Below, one piece after another: positions 53,664 to 63,491 of a DNA stretch of 64,000 bases. The notes beneath the pieces are model-generated. The model was not told the origin of the DNA. It ran no database searches and saw only the letters and a program-made list of their open reading frames with translations. A program made the position numbers and the translations under genes. The stretch is from the NCBI RefSeq assembly GCF_003931855.1, contig NZ_CP034248.1:1736001-1800000 (forward strand), in the 5' to 3' direction. Position 1 is the stretch's first letter; each line of letters begins with the position of its first letter. This DNA comes from Paenibacillus lentus (GTDB taxonomy: Bacteria; Bacillota; Bacilli; Paenibacillales; Paenibacillaceae).

Positions 53664-53723
53664 TGATTGCATCCTCCTTAATAATAAGCTCTGATGGTCG
53701 CTAGTCTACAAAATCATCTCCTG

Positions 53724-53753
53724 TTGAGAAAACGTTTGCGCATTTGTGCGCAA
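53724..53753. promoter_or_regulatory. LacI/cre-type operator near the amylase start
   Basis: TGAGAAAACGTTTGCGCA resembles both cre and MalR-type sites, and the perfect palindrome TTGCGCA-4-TTGCGCA-inverted (53736-53753) overlaps it. It lies about 60 bp upstream of the minus-strand start and shares CGTTTGCGCA with the site at 53891. Confidence 0.6.
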
Positions 53754-53890
53754 GGTATCCTGCAATTAAAAAAACTACAGGCAATAGCATTCCTTGCATG
53801 TTGTGAATAAGATTAGTCATGACAAGAGGCACCAATAATCTTGGGTGGATCGATATAGTCATTATAGCTGCAGTCTGTCACCCCCTTTTT

Positions 53891-53911
53891 TTTGCGCAAA
53901 CGCTTTCAAAG
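53891..53911. promoter_or_regulatory. Second LacI/cre-type operator of the amylase
   Basis: On the minus strand it reads TTTGAAAGCGTTTGCGCAA, close to the cre consensus and to streptococcal MalR sites. With the site at 53724 it flanks a minus-strand TATAAT (53861-53866), suggesting repression by looping or dual control by CcpA and a maltose regulator encoded elsewhere. Confidence 0.6.
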
Positions 53912-54018
53912 GCATTTATATATTACCAATATCTACTAAAAATCGTCAACTATTGCGACTTTTAAAATTATGTCTACTCTCTAGCTGCATTGGCTAAGGT
54001 TGACAATCCTGCGCTCAA

Positions 54019-54182
54019 ACCTTATCATAAACACACGCTTAGTTTCTTGGTAAGAGCCAAGAAAGCGGGGGAACCAGGTTTTTACATTGGGGCGAATCAC
54101 TCATTCACATGAGGTGTAGGGTACCATCTTACCCGAGTCCGTCAGCTAACCTCGTCAGCAGTAGATGGGTCTGTTATAAGAT
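54019..54182 (+). ncRNA. Cyclic di-AMP riboswitch (ydaO/yuaA class)
   Basis: Conserved ydaO blocks appear in order: CACGCTTAG, AGCGGGGGAACCAGG, TTGGGGCGAATC, TAGGGTACC, then ACCCGAGTCCGTCAGCTAAC continuing CTCGTCAGC. Closing stem P1 is formed by CTTATCATAA (54020-54029) and TTATAAG (54174-54180). An expression platform with an intrinsic terminator follows, so binding of c-di-AMP should stop transcription of the downstream kamA-like gene, as in known off-switches of this class. Confidence 0.92.
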
Positions 54183-54199
54183 CATTTATCACGTCTCTT

Positions 54200-54285
54200 T
54201 AGACCCTTTATTAGGGTCTATTCTTGTCTTCTGACCCTTGCTGGCGTAGCTGTGTCTAAGACCCCCGGCCTGGGGGCCTTTTTTG
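54200..54285 (+). terminator. Expression platform and terminator of the c-di-AMP riboswitch
   Basis: A small hairpin TAGACCCT/AGGGTCTA (54200-54220) precedes the terminator CCCCC-GGCCT-GGGGG with a following T-run (to 54285). GACCC segments recur (54202, 54233, 54260), so alternative pairing between them could form the antiterminator. Confidence 0.75.
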
Positions 54286-54313
54286 TTGATTACTAGGAAG
54301 GAGCGAATGTACA

Positions 54314-55501
54314 ATGACGAAGACGAAAACAAGGTACATTACTAATCTGGACAGACTAACAATGATTCCCGAAGAGGAGCGGGAGCGTTTGAAACCGATT
54401 ACGGAGAAATTCGTATTTCGGGTAAATGATTATTATTTGAACTTGATTGACTGGAATGACCCGCATGATCCTATTCGCAAGCTTGTCATACCGAATGAGG
54501 GGGAGCTTGAGGAGTACGGTCGCTGGGATGCTTCCGACGAGGATACCAACTACGTAGTACCGGGCTGTCAGCACAAATACAAGACCACGGCTCTGCTTAT
54601 CGTGTCCGAGGTATGCGGGGCCTATTGCCGTTATTGCTTCCGCAAACGCTTGTTCCGTAACGATGTGAAGGAGGCTATGTCCGATGTGCAGCCGGGCATC
54701 GATTATATTGCCAAGCATCCTGAAATCAATAACGTTCTATTGACTGGAGGAGACAGCCTGATTCTTGCGACGGAGAAGCTGCGGGGGATCCTTGCGCAAC
54801 TTCGTGAAATCGAGCACGTAAAAATCATTCGTCTCGGCTCGAAAATTCCCGTATTTAACCCGATGCGCATTTATGAGGACGAGGAACTGCTCGATGTGAT
54901 CCGCACTTATTCCACGCCGGAACAGCGCATTTACGTCATGGCCCACATTAACCACCCGCGCGAGATTACCCCAGAAGCTAGAAGGGGATTCCAGGCTCTG
55001 CATGAGGCTGGAGCGATCGTGGTTAATCAGACTCCGGTGTTAAAAGGCATTAATGATGATCCAGTAGTGCTCGGAGAGCTGTTGGATAAACTGTCATGGG
55101 CAGGAGTTACGCCGTATTACTTCTTCGTTAACAGACCGGTTGCAGGGAACCGGGATTTTGTCCTTTCCCTGGAGGAGGTCTATCGTATTGTTGAAGAAGC
55201 GAAAGCCAGAACTTCCGGCTTAGGAAAGCGAGTAAGACTGTCGATGAGCCATACATCCGGTAAAATTGAAATTTTGGCGATCGAGGATGGTAAGGCGTAT
55301 TTGAAATACCATCAGTCCCGCGACGGGGATTACGGTAAATTGATGATCCTTGATTGCCCTAAGGATGCGGCTTGGTTCGACGATCTTCCGGGCAATGAAC
55401 AGCATTGGAAGCAGCCAGAGAAGAAGACGGATGAAGTCGTCTCCGTTAACGAGATGCCTGATCTTCCGCAGAAGAGAAAACGTACGCCAGCTATGCAATA
55501 A
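54314..55501 (+). CDS. KamA-family radical SAM aminomutase (lysine 2,3-aminomutase-like)
   Basis: A 395-residue radical SAM enzyme. The 4Fe-4S/SAM motif is CGAYCRYC with Cys101, Cys105 and Cys108. The lysine-2,3-aminomutase core is clear (NVLLTGGDSL, HINHPREITPEA, LKGINDD). Lysine 2,3-aminomutase converts L-lysine to beta-lysine using PLP. Compared with Bacillus KamA (about 470 residues) it is shorter. It sits alone behind a c-di-AMP riboswitch; no acetyltransferase (ablB) gene follows. A role in making a beta-amino-acid osmolyte is plausible but inferred. ATG after AAGGAG (54297-54302). Confidence 0.88.
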   Translation: MTKTKTRYITNLDRLTMIPEEERERLKPITEKFVFRVNDYYLNLIDWNDPHDPIRKLVIPNEGELEEYGRWDASDEDTNYVVPGCQHKYKTTALLIVSEVCGAYCRYCFRKRLFRNDVKEAMSDVQPGIDYIAKHPEINNVLLTGGDSLILATEKLRGILAQLREIEHVKIIRLGSKIPVFNPMRIYEDEELLDVIRTYSTPEQRIYVMAHINHPREITPEARRGFQALHEAGAIVVNQTPVLKGINDDPVVLGELLDKLSWAGVTPYYFFVNRPVAGNRDFVLSLEEVYRIVEEAKARTSGLGKRVRLSMSHTSGKIEILAIEDGKAYLKYHQSRDGDYGKLMILDCPKDAAWFDDLPGNEQHWKQPEKKTDEVVSVNEMPDLPQKRKRTPAMQ

Positions 55502-55528
55502 TATCCCATAATGAGTAAGTTATTGATT

Positions 55529-55581
55529 ATCCCCTGAAGAGTGGCCTTAGGTAACATCAGCCCCGCTTCAGGGGATTTTGT
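55529..55581 (+). terminator. Terminator after the aminomutase gene
   Basis: ATCCCCTGAAG pairs with CTTCAGGGGAT across a 26-nt loop, followed by TTTGTTTC. Confidence 0.75.
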
Positions 55582-55679
55582 TTCTTTCAATTTTTCTGAA
55601 TGAATTGTTTTTATTTATTAGCAGGAGCTGGATAGCTTATTATAAGCTTAATACTGGATTTTTTGATGAAGGAGTAATT

Positions 55680-56831
55680 ATGGGACGACTGATATTCGAG
55701 CCTTCCGGCTATAAGGTGAAATGGGGCGTGGAGACTCTTGAACTGCTAGCGAAGGAGTTTGCGCTGCTGCAATTTCTGTATCATCATCGCGAGCGGGCTT
55801 TCACGCGCGATCAACTGTTGGATCAGGTGTGGCCAATGGAGTTTCCGGTGGAGCGGACGGTTGACGATCATATTTATCGCTTGAGGAAAAAGCTGGGTGT
55901 CTGGAGGCATATCCAAATCAATACGGTACGGGGATACGGGTACAGCTTGACCGTCAAGGAGCCAAAATCTATGTTTAATCCATCAGTAGCTGATCGCGAC
56001 GTCAATACCTCAATGAGGGAGATCTTTAAGAAATACCACTTGTTCGGACAAGGCAAGTCAATGCTGGTGCTGGCAACACAGCAGGATATTCTTGGATTTG
56101 AAGTGGACCCGTTCTATGCCGTTTATTTAAAATTCATTCAGGGGGATATTGCCTGGTTTTTGGAAGCAGAGGACTTGCCGATGGAGACTAGGCTGTACTG
56201 GCTGCTGCTTTTATATCGAGGGGTTAATCCAGAGCCACAGCAGATGCTGCACTATTGCCAGCTAGCTGTAGCTCATCGTCTACTCTCGCCGCAGGAGCAC
56301 CGCGAAATGAAAATTCTTAACATTCTTGAGGTGTATGCGGATGCTGGGCTTGCCCTCGAGGCGATGAAGCGGTTCGAAGAGACGCGAAAGACGGTGGAGG
56401 CGGAGGAACTAAGCGGATTCGTGATGCCGGTAGCGATTATGGAAATGTATGTATATGTGCTGGCTGGCGAATTGGAGCAAGCGGATGCGGTATCGGAACG
56501 ATTGGGCAGCTTGCTTCGGGATGCGCCGTATTTGCGGGAAATCGGCCGTTTTCGCATTGTGCAGGGGCTGCTGAACTTGAGGCGTGGCCGGGAGCAGGAG
56601 GCCGAGCAATGCTTTGATGAAGGATTGGACGTGCTGGAGATGTCGCTAAATGTTCCGCTACGGATGATTTCCCTCAGCCAAATCATGAGATATATTGCAC
56701 ATAATTATCCCGGCCTTGAAATGGCACGCAAATATGCCCTGATCTATGAAAGCTTAGATCAAAAACATGGACTTTCCAAGCATAAGAGAAGTTTGGAAGC
56801 CATCATCGGCCGAGCGTTGTCTATATTCTAG
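55680..56831 (+). CDS. Winged-helix regulator with helical repeat C-terminus
   Basis: A 383-residue protein. Residues about 1-100 are an OmpR/PhoB-type winged helix (LELLAKEFALLQFLYHHRERAFTRDQLLDQVWP, RTVDDHIYRLRKKLG, INTVRGYGYSL), but no receiver domain precedes it. The rest is mostly helical with TPR-like pairs (YADAGLALEAMKRFEETRKTVE, RGREQEAEQCFDEGLDVLE). This layout recalls SARP/BTAD-like or stand-alone sensory regulators. I use the ATG at 55680 after GAAGGAG; the frame opens 34 codons earlier in unlikely sequence. Targets unknown; possibly the following MFS gene. Confidence 0.82.
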   Translation: MGRLIFEPSGYKVKWGVETLELLAKEFALLQFLYHHRERAFTRDQLLDQVWPMEFPVERTVDDHIYRLRKKLGVWRHIQINTVRGYGYSLTVKEPKSMFNPSVADRDVNTSMREIFKKYHLFGQGKSMLVLATQQDILGFEVDPFYAVYLKFIQGDIAWFLEAEDLPMETRLYWLLLLYRGVNPEPQQMLHYCQLAVAHRLLSPQEHREMKILNILEVYADAGLALEAMKRFEETRKTVEAEELSGFVMPVAIMEMYVYVLAGELEQADAVSERLGSLLRDAPYLREIGRFRIVQGLLNLRRGREQEAEQCFDEGLDVLEMSLNVPLRMISLSQIMRYIAHNYPGLEMARKYALIYESLDQKHGLSKHKRSLEAIIGRALSIF

Positions 56832-56899
56832 TTTAGGGAGCGCAAAAAAGACTCGTCTGATAATCCTCTGACAATTGCCATATAACATGGAGGTATCTA

Positions 56900-58282
56900 G
56901 TGACACGGAAGGAATTATCCTCTATGAATATGACACATCATGAACGCTCCTCTTTATTATCGATACGAAGTTTTAGAAGTATGTTTGCGGCTTATGCACT
57001 CGCTTCTTTTGGCGACTGGTTCGACGCCCTGGCGATACAGGTGCTTGTCGCTTATCGTTGGGGTGCAGATCCGATCATGCTGGCCCTCATTCCAGTGATG
57101 ATGGCGCTGCCAGCCGTTCTGTTCGGCTCTTTCGCTGGAACGGTCGCAGATCGGGTGCGCAAAGCCCGGTTGATGATGGCATGCGACCTGCTTACCGCGG
57201 CGCTCACGCTGTGCATCTTGGCTGCTCCTAATATGGCGTGGCTTTTGCCTTTGCTGGCCCTTCGATCAGCTTGCGGCGTATTCCATATTCCGGCTCAGCA
57301 AGCATTAACCCGACAAATCGTTCCATTGAAGCTGTTATTCCAAGCTACGTCCCTCAATGGCCTGGTGAATCAATCCTCGAAGGTGGCAGGTCCACTGCTT
57401 GGGGCAATGACGCTGACCGTGATGTCGCCCCAGGCGTGTATTATGCTCAATATGGCGGCACGGCTGTTCTCTGCGGCACTGCTATGGCCGCTTCGTTTAC
57501 TGCCGGTGTCCCCTCTTGCAGAGGAATCCAGGGAATCTACAAAAGCCACGGAGTCCAAGGGAGTCATGAAGTCCCAGGTGCATCAGGAGGCCAAGAATTC
57601 CGAGCATGGCGCTAAAGGTTCCTTCCTGCGCAGCTGGCGGGAGGGCTGGCTCTATCTTTTTCAAGCTAAAAAATTGCTCTTTACAATGATGTTCGGCTTT
57701 ATTGGCTTAACGTCGTTATTGATGATCGATTACCAATTTCCAACGCTGCTGCGTTCGATCGAACCAACCAATGAAGTGCTTATCGGCTGGTTAGTGTCTG
57801 CGATCGGGGCTGGTGCGATAATCATGCTTGTCATTATGAACCGTTTAAATCGGATTCGCTATGGCTGGGGGCTGGGCGGGGGCTATGTGCTGATCGGCGT
57901 TGGGATCGCATTTCTTGGACTGTGTCCACCAGGGACTGGCCCGTTCCTGCTCCTCGGACTGGGAATCGTCATTGGTGTTGGAAATGGCCTGTACATGGTA
58001 ACGCAAAATTATATTCTGCAGCAAGAAACCTCTGAGGATATGGTCGGCCGGATTTTTGGCATTCAGAATACGATGATTAGCCTGGTGAAGCTGACAGCTC
58101 CTTTAATTGGAGGGGTGCTCGTAACAGTGATTGAAGTGGGCAAAGCTTTTATGCTTATCGGTTTCATCACCGCATTAATTGGATTGGCTGGCATTGTGTT
58201 TCGTACGGCAATATGGGGTTCCCCTGCGATAAGCAAGGATAGGGCATCGGTTGCTGGCGAGAGGGCGGAGAAGGCACTATAA
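56900..58282 (+). CDS. MFS transporter (MFS_3 / EntS-like)
   Basis: A 460-residue transporter with about twelve membrane helices: FRSMFAAYALASFGDWFDALA, GSFAGTVADRVRKARLMMACD (motif A), GLVNQSSKVAGPLLGAM. Between helices 6 and 7 is a long charged loop rich in Glu/Lys/Ser (about residues 208-245). Closest in style to macrolide/siderophore-exporter-like MFS proteins; substrate unknown. The start is a GTG at 56900, 7 nt after GGAGG (56890-56894). Confidence 0.9.
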   Translation: MTRKELSSMNMTHHERSSLLSIRSFRSMFAAYALASFGDWFDALAIQVLVAYRWGADPIMLALIPVMMALPAVLFGSFAGTVADRVRKARLMMACDLLTAALTLCILAAPNMAWLLPLLALRSACGVFHIPAQQALTRQIVPLKLLFQATSLNGLVNQSSKVAGPLLGAMTLTVMSPQACIMLNMAARLFSAALLWPLRLLPVSPLAEESRESTKATESKGVMKSQVHQEAKNSEHGAKGSFLRSWREGWLYLFQAKKLLFTMMFGFIGLTSLLMIDYQFPTLLRSIEPTNEVLIGWLVSAIGAGAIIMLVIMNRLNRIRYGWGLGGGYVLIGVGIAFLGLCPPGTGPFLLLGLGIVIGVGNGLYMVTQNYILQQETSEDMVGRIFGIQNTMISLVKLTAPLIGGVLVTVIEVGKAFMLIGFITALIGLAGIVFRTAIWGSPAISKDRASVAGERAEKAL

Positions 58283-58477
58283 TAAATTGAAGGCTTTAAG
58301 GATTGAATGAGCCTGTATGCATCATTATTGAACGTTGAATAGCTTAAAAGTAGACATGGAAAAAGACCAAGCAGCGTATATGTTCATCCGGGTGATAAAA
58401 TGATATTAAAACGATCCAGGCAAGTCAGCATTGCATCATATGATACATCAATACAAACGATAGAGGAGAGCATAGTT

Positions 58478-59143
58478 ATGAGTATAGCTAAATTAATTGA
58501 TCACACCCTACTGCGACCGGATGCGACGAAAGAAGAGATTCGGAAGCTTGCAGAGGAGGCGAAGAAGTACGGCTTTGCTTCAGTGTGCGTGAATCCTACG
58601 TGGGTAGCCTATGCCGCAGAACTGCTGTCCGGCAGTGATGTGAAGGTATGTACTGTCATCGGTTTCCCGCTGGGTTCTGCTACACCCAAGACCAAGGCTT
58701 ATGAGACGGCAGATGCGATTAGTAACGGTGCCGCGGAGATCGATATGGTGATGAATATCGGAGCGCTGAAATCAGGAGATGATGCTACCGTGCTAGACGA
58801 TATGAAAGCCGTTGTAGACAGAGCTGCTGAGAAGGCTTTAGTTAAAGTAATTATAGAGACTGCTCTGCTCACTGATAAGGAGAAAGTAAGAGCCTGTGAG
58901 CTGGCTGTTCAGGCGGGGGCTGACTTTGTGAAGACATCCACTGGATTTCAGGGCGGCGGGGCTACGGCCGAGGATGTAGCTCTTATGCGGCGTACCGTAG
59001 GGCCGGGCGTAGGCGTAAAGGCTTCGGGAGGAGTTCGCAGCTTGGACGACGTAAATAAGATGGTAGAGGCCGGCGCAACCCGCATCGGTGCAAGCTCAGG
59101 TGTGCAAATTGTGAAGGGCGAGCAGGGAACGAGTTCTTATTGA
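58478..59143 (+). CDS. deoC: Deoxyribose-phosphate aldolase
   Basis: A 221-residue class I aldolase, cleaving 2-deoxyribose-5-phosphate to acetaldehyde and glyceraldehyde-3-phosphate. Schiff-base Lys152 is in [11 protein letters not shown], and the second active-site Lys in [10 protein letters not shown] start at the ATG at 58478 after GAGGAG; the open frame begins 26 codons earlier in non-homologous sequence. First gene of a nucleoside-salvage cluster with deoB, deoD and pdp in the same direction. Confidence 0.96.
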   Translation: MSIAKLIDHTLLRPDATKEEIRKLAEEAKKYGFASVCVNPTWVAYAAELLSGSDVKVCTVIGFPLGSATPKTKAYETADAISNGAAEIDMVMNIGALKSGDDATVLDDMKAVVDRAAEKALVKVIIETALLTDKEKVRACELAVQAGADFVKTSTGFQGGGATAEDVALMRRTVGPGVGVKASGGVRSLDDVNKMVEAGATRIGASSGVQIVKGEQGTSSY

Positions 59144-59180
59144 CCAAATAACACTAAACCGCAGAAAGGGAGCAGTGAGC

Positions 59181-60392
59181 ATGGCAAAATTCAGAAGGAT
59201 ACACCTAATCGTACTGGACTCCGTAGGGATCGGCGAAGCGCCGGATGCTGCCGAATTCGATGATGTGGGCGCGGATACACTCGGTCATATCGCAGAAGCC
59301 TGTGGCGGGCTGAATATGCCGAACATGGCCAAGCTTGGACTGTCCAACATAGAGCCGATCCAGGGTGTGCCCAAGACGGACAAACCGCTGGCGTACTATA
59401 CGAAAATGCAGGAGGCTTCGCGGGGCAAGGATACGATGACTGGGCACTGGGAAATTATGGGATTATACATTGATACTCCGTTTCGCGTCTTTCCAGACGG
59501 CTTTCCGGACGAACTCATTCGCCGTATCGAAGAGAAGACGGGCCGTAAGGTGATCGGCAATAAGCCAGCCAGCGGCACCGAGATTATTGACGAGCTGGGC
59601 GAAGAGCATATGAAGACTGGTGCGCTGATCGTATATACCTCTGCTGATTCCGTGCTACAAATCGCTGCCCATGAAGAGGTGGTTCCGTTGAAGGAGCTGT
59701 ATCAAATTTGCGAGTTCTGCCGCGAAATCACGTTAGATGATCCTTATATGCTGGGCAGGATCATCGCCCGTCCGTTCGTCGGCGAGCCGGGGAACTTTAC
59801 ACGTACATCGAACCGTCATGATTACGCGCTGAAACCGTTTGGCCGCACGACGATGAATGAGCTGAAGGACAGTGGCTTCGACGTCATCGCCCTGGGTAAA
59901 ATTTCCGATATTTATGATGGGGAAGGTGTGACCCGAGCGGTGCGCACCGTTTCTAATGCCGATGGCATGGACAAACTGATGGAGACGCTCAAGACACCGT
60001 TCCATGGACTGTCCTTTCTGAACCTGGTCGATTTCGACGCGGTCTTCGGACATCGGCGGAACCCGCAAGGGTATGGCCAGGCGCTTGAAGAATATGATGC
60101 TCGTCTGCCAGAGGTGTTTGAGCTGCTGGAAGAAGACGACTTGCTAATCATTACGGCGGATCACGGCAATGATCCGACGTATAAGGGGACAGATCATACG
60201 CGCGAATATGTACCGCTTCTGGTGTATTCGAAGGCTTTTGCCGGGGAGGGAAAGGAACTGCCGCTGCGCAAAACCTTTGCGGATATCGGGGCTACCGTGG
60301 CGGATAACTTCGGCGTGAAAATGCCGGAGCATGGGGTAAGCTTTTTGGCGGATTTGAAATACAATTCAAACGTTGAGGAGGAAGCCAGATGA
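59181..60392 (+). CDS. deoB: Phosphopentomutase
   Basis: A 403-residue DeoB of the alkaline-phosphatase superfamily, interconverting (deoxy)ribose-1- and 5-phosphate. Metal-binding and catalytic segments: [25 protein letters not shown] (catalytic Thr), [14 protein letters not shown] and [19 protein letters not shown]. Start ATG at 59181, 9 nt after AAAGGGAG. Overlaps deoD by the ATGA junction. Confidence 0.97.
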   Translation: MAKFRRIHLIVLDSVGIGEAPDAAEFDDVGADTLGHIAEACGGLNMPNMAKLGLSNIEPIQGVPKTDKPLAYYTKMQEASRGKDTMTGHWEIMGLYIDTPFRVFPDGFPDELIRRIEEKTGRKVIGNKPASGTEIIDELGEEHMKTGALIVYTSADSVLQIAAHEEVVPLKELYQICEFCREITLDDPYMLGRIIARPFVGEPGNFTRTSNRHDYALKPFGRTTMNELKDSGFDVIALGKISDIYDGEGVTRAVRTVSNADGMDKLMETLKTPFHGLSFLNLVDFDAVFGHRRNPQGYGQALEEYDARLPEVFELLEEDDLLIITADHGNDPTYKGTDHTREYVPLLVYSKAFAGEGKELPLRKTFADIGATVADNFGVKMPEHGVSFLADLKYNSNVEEEAR

Positions 60393-61096
60393 GCGTACAC
60401 ATTGGAGCAAAGCAAGGAGACATTGCGGACACGATTCTGCTGCCGGGTGACCCGCTGCGAGCGAAGTATATTGCAGAAACCTATTTAAGTGACGTGGTTT
60501 GTTATAACGAGGTGCGCGGAATGCTCGGCTTTACTGGGACGTACCAAGGGAAGCGCGTATCCGTGCAAGGAACTGGAATGGGCATTCCGTCCATAGGAAT
60601 ATACGTTCATGAGCTGATCCATGAATATGGCGTTAAAAATTTAATGCGCGTCGGCACATGCGGAGCGATGCAGGAGCATGTCCGTGTGCGCGAGGTTATT
60701 CTCGCGCAGGCTTCGTGCACGGATTCCAGCATTAATCGCCACAACTTTGGCGGATACGATTATTCGCCCATCGCCAGCTTTCAGCTGCTTAAAACGGCTT
60801 ATGAGCGCGGGCTCGACAAGGGACTAAACATGCATGTCGGCAATGTTTTTACCTCTGACGTGTTCTACCGTGAGGACAAATCGATCGTCAAGAAGCTGAT
60901 GGATCACGGAGTGCTTGGAGTAGAGATGGAGACGACCGCCCTTTATACCATTGCCGCAAAGTTCGGGGTAAACGCATTAACGATACTTACCGTGAGCGAT
61001 CATCTCATCACTGGAGAAGAAACCACGGCCGAGGAGCGTCAGACAACCTTCCATGACATGATGGAGGTTGCGCTAGAGACGGCAATTTCACTGTAG
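60389..61096 (+). CDS. deoD: Purine nucleoside phosphorylase (DeoD type)
   Basis: A 235-residue, full-length hexameric-type PNP. Features: [14 protein letters not shown], phosphate-contact [21 protein letters not shown] and VSDHLITGE with the catalytic Asp. Splits purine (deoxy)nucleosides with phosphate, feeding deoB. Coupled to deoB by overlapping start and stop. Confidence 0.97.
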   Translation: MSVHIGAKQGDIADTILLPGDPLRAKYIAETYLSDVVCYNEVRGMLGFTGTYQGKRVSVQGTGMGIPSIGIYVHELIHEYGVKNLMRVGTCGAMQEHVRVREVILAQASCTDSSINRHNFGGYDYSPIASFQLLKTAYERGLDKGLNMHVGNVFTSDVFYREDKSIVKKLMDHGVLGVEMETTALYTIAAKFGVNALTILTVSDHLITGEETTAEERQTTFHDMMEVALETAISL

Positions 61097-61227
61097 CATG
61101 GACAAGCGAAGAGTAGCTTGTTTTCGCGTTCGCGTCTCGGTGTAATGACTTGATGTGCTGTTCGTAATATGCTGTTGTTCAATTTATCTGTATGTGGATC
61201 AGCTAATCACAGTGAGGAGAATCTGCG

Positions 61228-62529
61228 ATGAGAATGGTGGATTTAATTGAAAAGAAGCGAGACGGTCAAGAGCTGACGACCGAGGAAATTAATTTCATTA
61301 TTGAGGGCTACACACGGGACGAAATTCCCGATTATCAGGTGAGTGCCCTGGCTATGGCAATCTTCTTCAAGGATATGAGCGAGCGAGAGCGGGCTGATTT
61401 GACGATGGCGATGGCTCACTCCGGAGATACAATCGATCTGTCGGCGATTAAAGGTGTGAAGGTAGACAAGCATTCCACCGGGGGAGTCGGTGATACGACG
61501 ACACTTGTGCTGGCCCCGCTTGTTGCAGCGTTGGATATTCCCGTAGCCAAAATGTCGGGACGGGGGCTTGGCCATACGGGTGGCACGACCGATAAGCTGG
61601 AGTCCATTCCGGGCTTACATGTCGAGATCGGCAGGGAGGAGTTCGTGAGGCTCGTCAATGAGCATAAGATCGCGGTCGTCGGTCAAAGCGGTAATCTGAC
61701 ACCAGCCGACAAGAAGCTTTACGCGCTGCGCGACGTGACGGCTACGGTCAACTCCATTCCGCTGATCGCCAGCTCTATTATGAGTAAAAAAATTGCCGCA
61801 GGCTCGGATGCAATCGTTCTGGACGTGAAGACAGGAGCCGGCGCGTTTATGAAGACCGCGGAGGAGGCTCGAGAGCTCGCTCACGCTATGGTCAGTATCG
61901 GCAACAATGTCGGCCGGAGAACGATGGCCGTCATCTCTGATATGAGCCAGCCGCTCGGTGCAGCGATTGGCAATGCTTTGGAGGTTCGCGAGGCGATTGA
62001 TACCCTTCGCGGCAATGGTCCAAAGGATTTGGAGGAGCTGTGTCTCGCTCTAGGTCGCCAGATGGTCTTTCTAGCAGGCAAAGCCGCATCTCTGGAGGAA
62101 GCGGAAGAGAAGCTGAGAGAGGCTATACGTAGTGGAAAAGCGCTGGCGAAATTCAAGGAATTCATCAAAAGCCAAGGCGGCGACGCCTCCATTGTAGATG
62201 ACCCAGACAAGTTGCCTACGGCCACTTATCGAATCGAAGTTCCTGCGAAGAAGGACGGCGTCGTAGCTTCCATTGTGGCCGATGAAATTGGCACTGCAGC
62301 GATGCTTCTTGGAGCCGGACGAGCAACGAAAGATTCTGAAATTGACCTTGCCGTCGGTCTAATACTGAACAAGAAAATCGGCGACAAAGTAGTCGCGGGG
62401 GAATCCCTCGTGACAATTCATGCTAACCGGGAAAATGTCGATGAAGTCATCGAGAAAATTTATGGAAACATCATGATTTCCGACCAAGCAGCCGCTCCTA
62501 CGCTCATTCATGGTATTGTGACCGAATAG
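61228..62529 (+). CDS. pdp: Pyrimidine-nucleoside phosphorylase
   Basis: A 433-residue thymidine/pyrimidine nucleoside phosphorylase. The family signature [20 protein letters not shown] binds phosphate, and KHSTGGVGD lies in the active-site cleft. The alpha/beta domain is followed by the C-terminal PYNP domain. Completes salvage of both purine and pyrimidine deoxynucleosides. A 131-nt gap without a terminator separates it from deoD. ATG after GAGGAGA. Confidence 0.96.
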   Translation: MRMVDLIEKKRDGQELTTEEINFIIEGYTRDEIPDYQVSALAMAIFFKDMSERERADLTMAMAHSGDTIDLSAIKGVKVDKHSTGGVGDTTTLVLAPLVAALDIPVAKMSGRGLGHTGGTTDKLESIPGLHVEIGREEFVRLVNEHKIAVVGQSGNLTPADKKLYALRDVTATVNSIPLIASSIMSKKIAAGSDAIVLDVKTGAGAFMKTAEEARELAHAMVSIGNNVGRRTMAVISDMSQPLGAAIGNALEVREAIDTLRGNGPKDLEELCLALGRQMVFLAGKAASLEEAEEKLREAIRSGKALAKFKEFIKSQGGDASIVDDPDKLPTATYRIEVPAKKDGVVASIVADEIGTAAMLLGAGRATKDSEIDLAVGLILNKKIGDKVVAGESLVTIHANRENVDEVIEKIYGNIMISDQAAAPTLIHGIVTE

Positions 62530-62657
62530 GCTCGATCGCCGAGGCACTCTTGTTGGGCATTACGAAATCTCTTTTGGAGTGTAGTAAGTCAATGAGCAAG
62601 TCAGTAAGTAGGATCTTGAAATCTTGAATAGAAAATCGACAGATACAGCAATAGAAA

Positions 62658-62697
62658 GCATTAGCCCTCCTAAGCAGGTAGGCTAATGCTTTTCTTT
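62658..62697 (+). terminator. Terminator of the deo/pdp cluster
   Basis: AGCATTAGCC (62658-62667) pairs with GGCTAATGCT (62681-62690), followed by TTTCTTT. Confidence 0.85.
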
Positions 62698-62780
62698 GCT
62701 GGAAAGAAAGTCATTGAGCGGCAGCTTGTTGAAATAGAGTGAACTGTCGTGGTTACTTACTGTTTCAAGTATTGGAGCAT

Positions 62781-62814
62781 TTGACAAGTTATCAGTTTAT
62801 ATATAAACTGATAA
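62781..62814. promoter_or_regulatory. Promoter with perfect palindromic MarR operator
   Basis: A perfect 26-bp palindrome (62789-62814) with half-site TTATCAGTTTATA starts 2 nt after a TTGACA -35 box (62781-62786) and includes a TATAAA (62802-62807). It is 76 bp before the MarR gene, the expected place for autorepression. Confidence 0.75.
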
Positions 62815-62890
62815 CAACAAAGGTATTTATATCGTTAAAATTAACTGATTCGCAGCGGTTAATCACAGTTCGAAATAGAGGTGCAGACAG

Positions 62891-63367
62891 ATGGGGAAGG
62901 AACGGAAGAATGAAGAGCAATATAAACGGCAGGACGAACGTTTGGGGCTGCTTATTTGGTTCCGGTTATCTCGGATTTACAATCAGAGCCTTCGAGCTTC
63001 GAATCAGTATTTGAAGGCATGGGATTTGACGGTAGCGCAATTTGATTGTCTTGTGCAAATCGGTTCGCACGAAGGTCTTACTCAGCAGGAGCTGGCTGAC
63101 AAGCTGTTCGTTACAAAGGGTAATATTACACAGCTGTTGTCCAAGATGGAGCAGTTGGGTTGGATTACAAGGCAGCAGACATGGAAGACGAAGCATTTGT
63201 ACCTCAGCGAGCAGGGGCGCAAGCTGTTCGATGAAGTCGTTCCGAAGCAGGAGCATTATCAAGCCTCACATTTCGATACACTGAACCTGGAGGAAAAGAA
63301 ACAGCTCATCGCCTTGTTGAGGAAAGTAGAGTCTGCCTCATTAGAACAAGAAAAAGATAAATCATGA
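62891..63367 (+). CDS. MarR family regulator (MhqR-like)
   Basis: A 158-residue MarR protein: winged helix at about residues 45-115 (LTQQELADKLFVTKGNITQLLSKMEQLGWI), flanked by dimerisation helices. It precedes an MhqO-like ring-cleaving dioxygenase, the partnership known for MhqR, which senses hydroquinones and quinones in Bacillus and Staphylococcus. A Cys at about residue 53 (AQFDCLVQIGSH) could be a thiol sensor. A perfect palindrome lies in its promoter. Assignment as MhqR is by context. Confidence 0.88.
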   Translation: MGKERKNEEQYKRQDERLGLLIWFRLSRIYNQSLRASNQYLKAWDLTVAQFDCLVQIGSHEGLTQQELADKLFVTKGNITQLLSKMEQLGWITRQQTWKTKHLYLSEQGRKLFDEVVPKQEHYQASHFDTLNLEEKKQLIALLRKVESASLEQEKDKS

Positions 63368-63491
63368 AATGGGCTCATGCCCTAAGGCTCGCTTGATTTT
63401 AGTTGTATGTATGGATAAATAGCGGTTGATTTAGTCTATGAATTAGAACGCATCATGTATGAGCAAATAATAACAGCATGGAGGGATTAAT

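Noticed and set aside
53672..53672. ATG at 53672 as amylase start
   Set aside because: The ribosome-binding sequence directly abuts this ATG, leaving no spacer; the TTG at 53663 has correct spacing. It cannot be fully excluded without protein data.
54180..54240. Repeated GACCC hairpins after the riboswitch as a T-box or second aptamer
   Set aside because: No T-box consensus or other aptamer pattern is present; alternating pairing as part of the c-di-AMP switch platform explains them.
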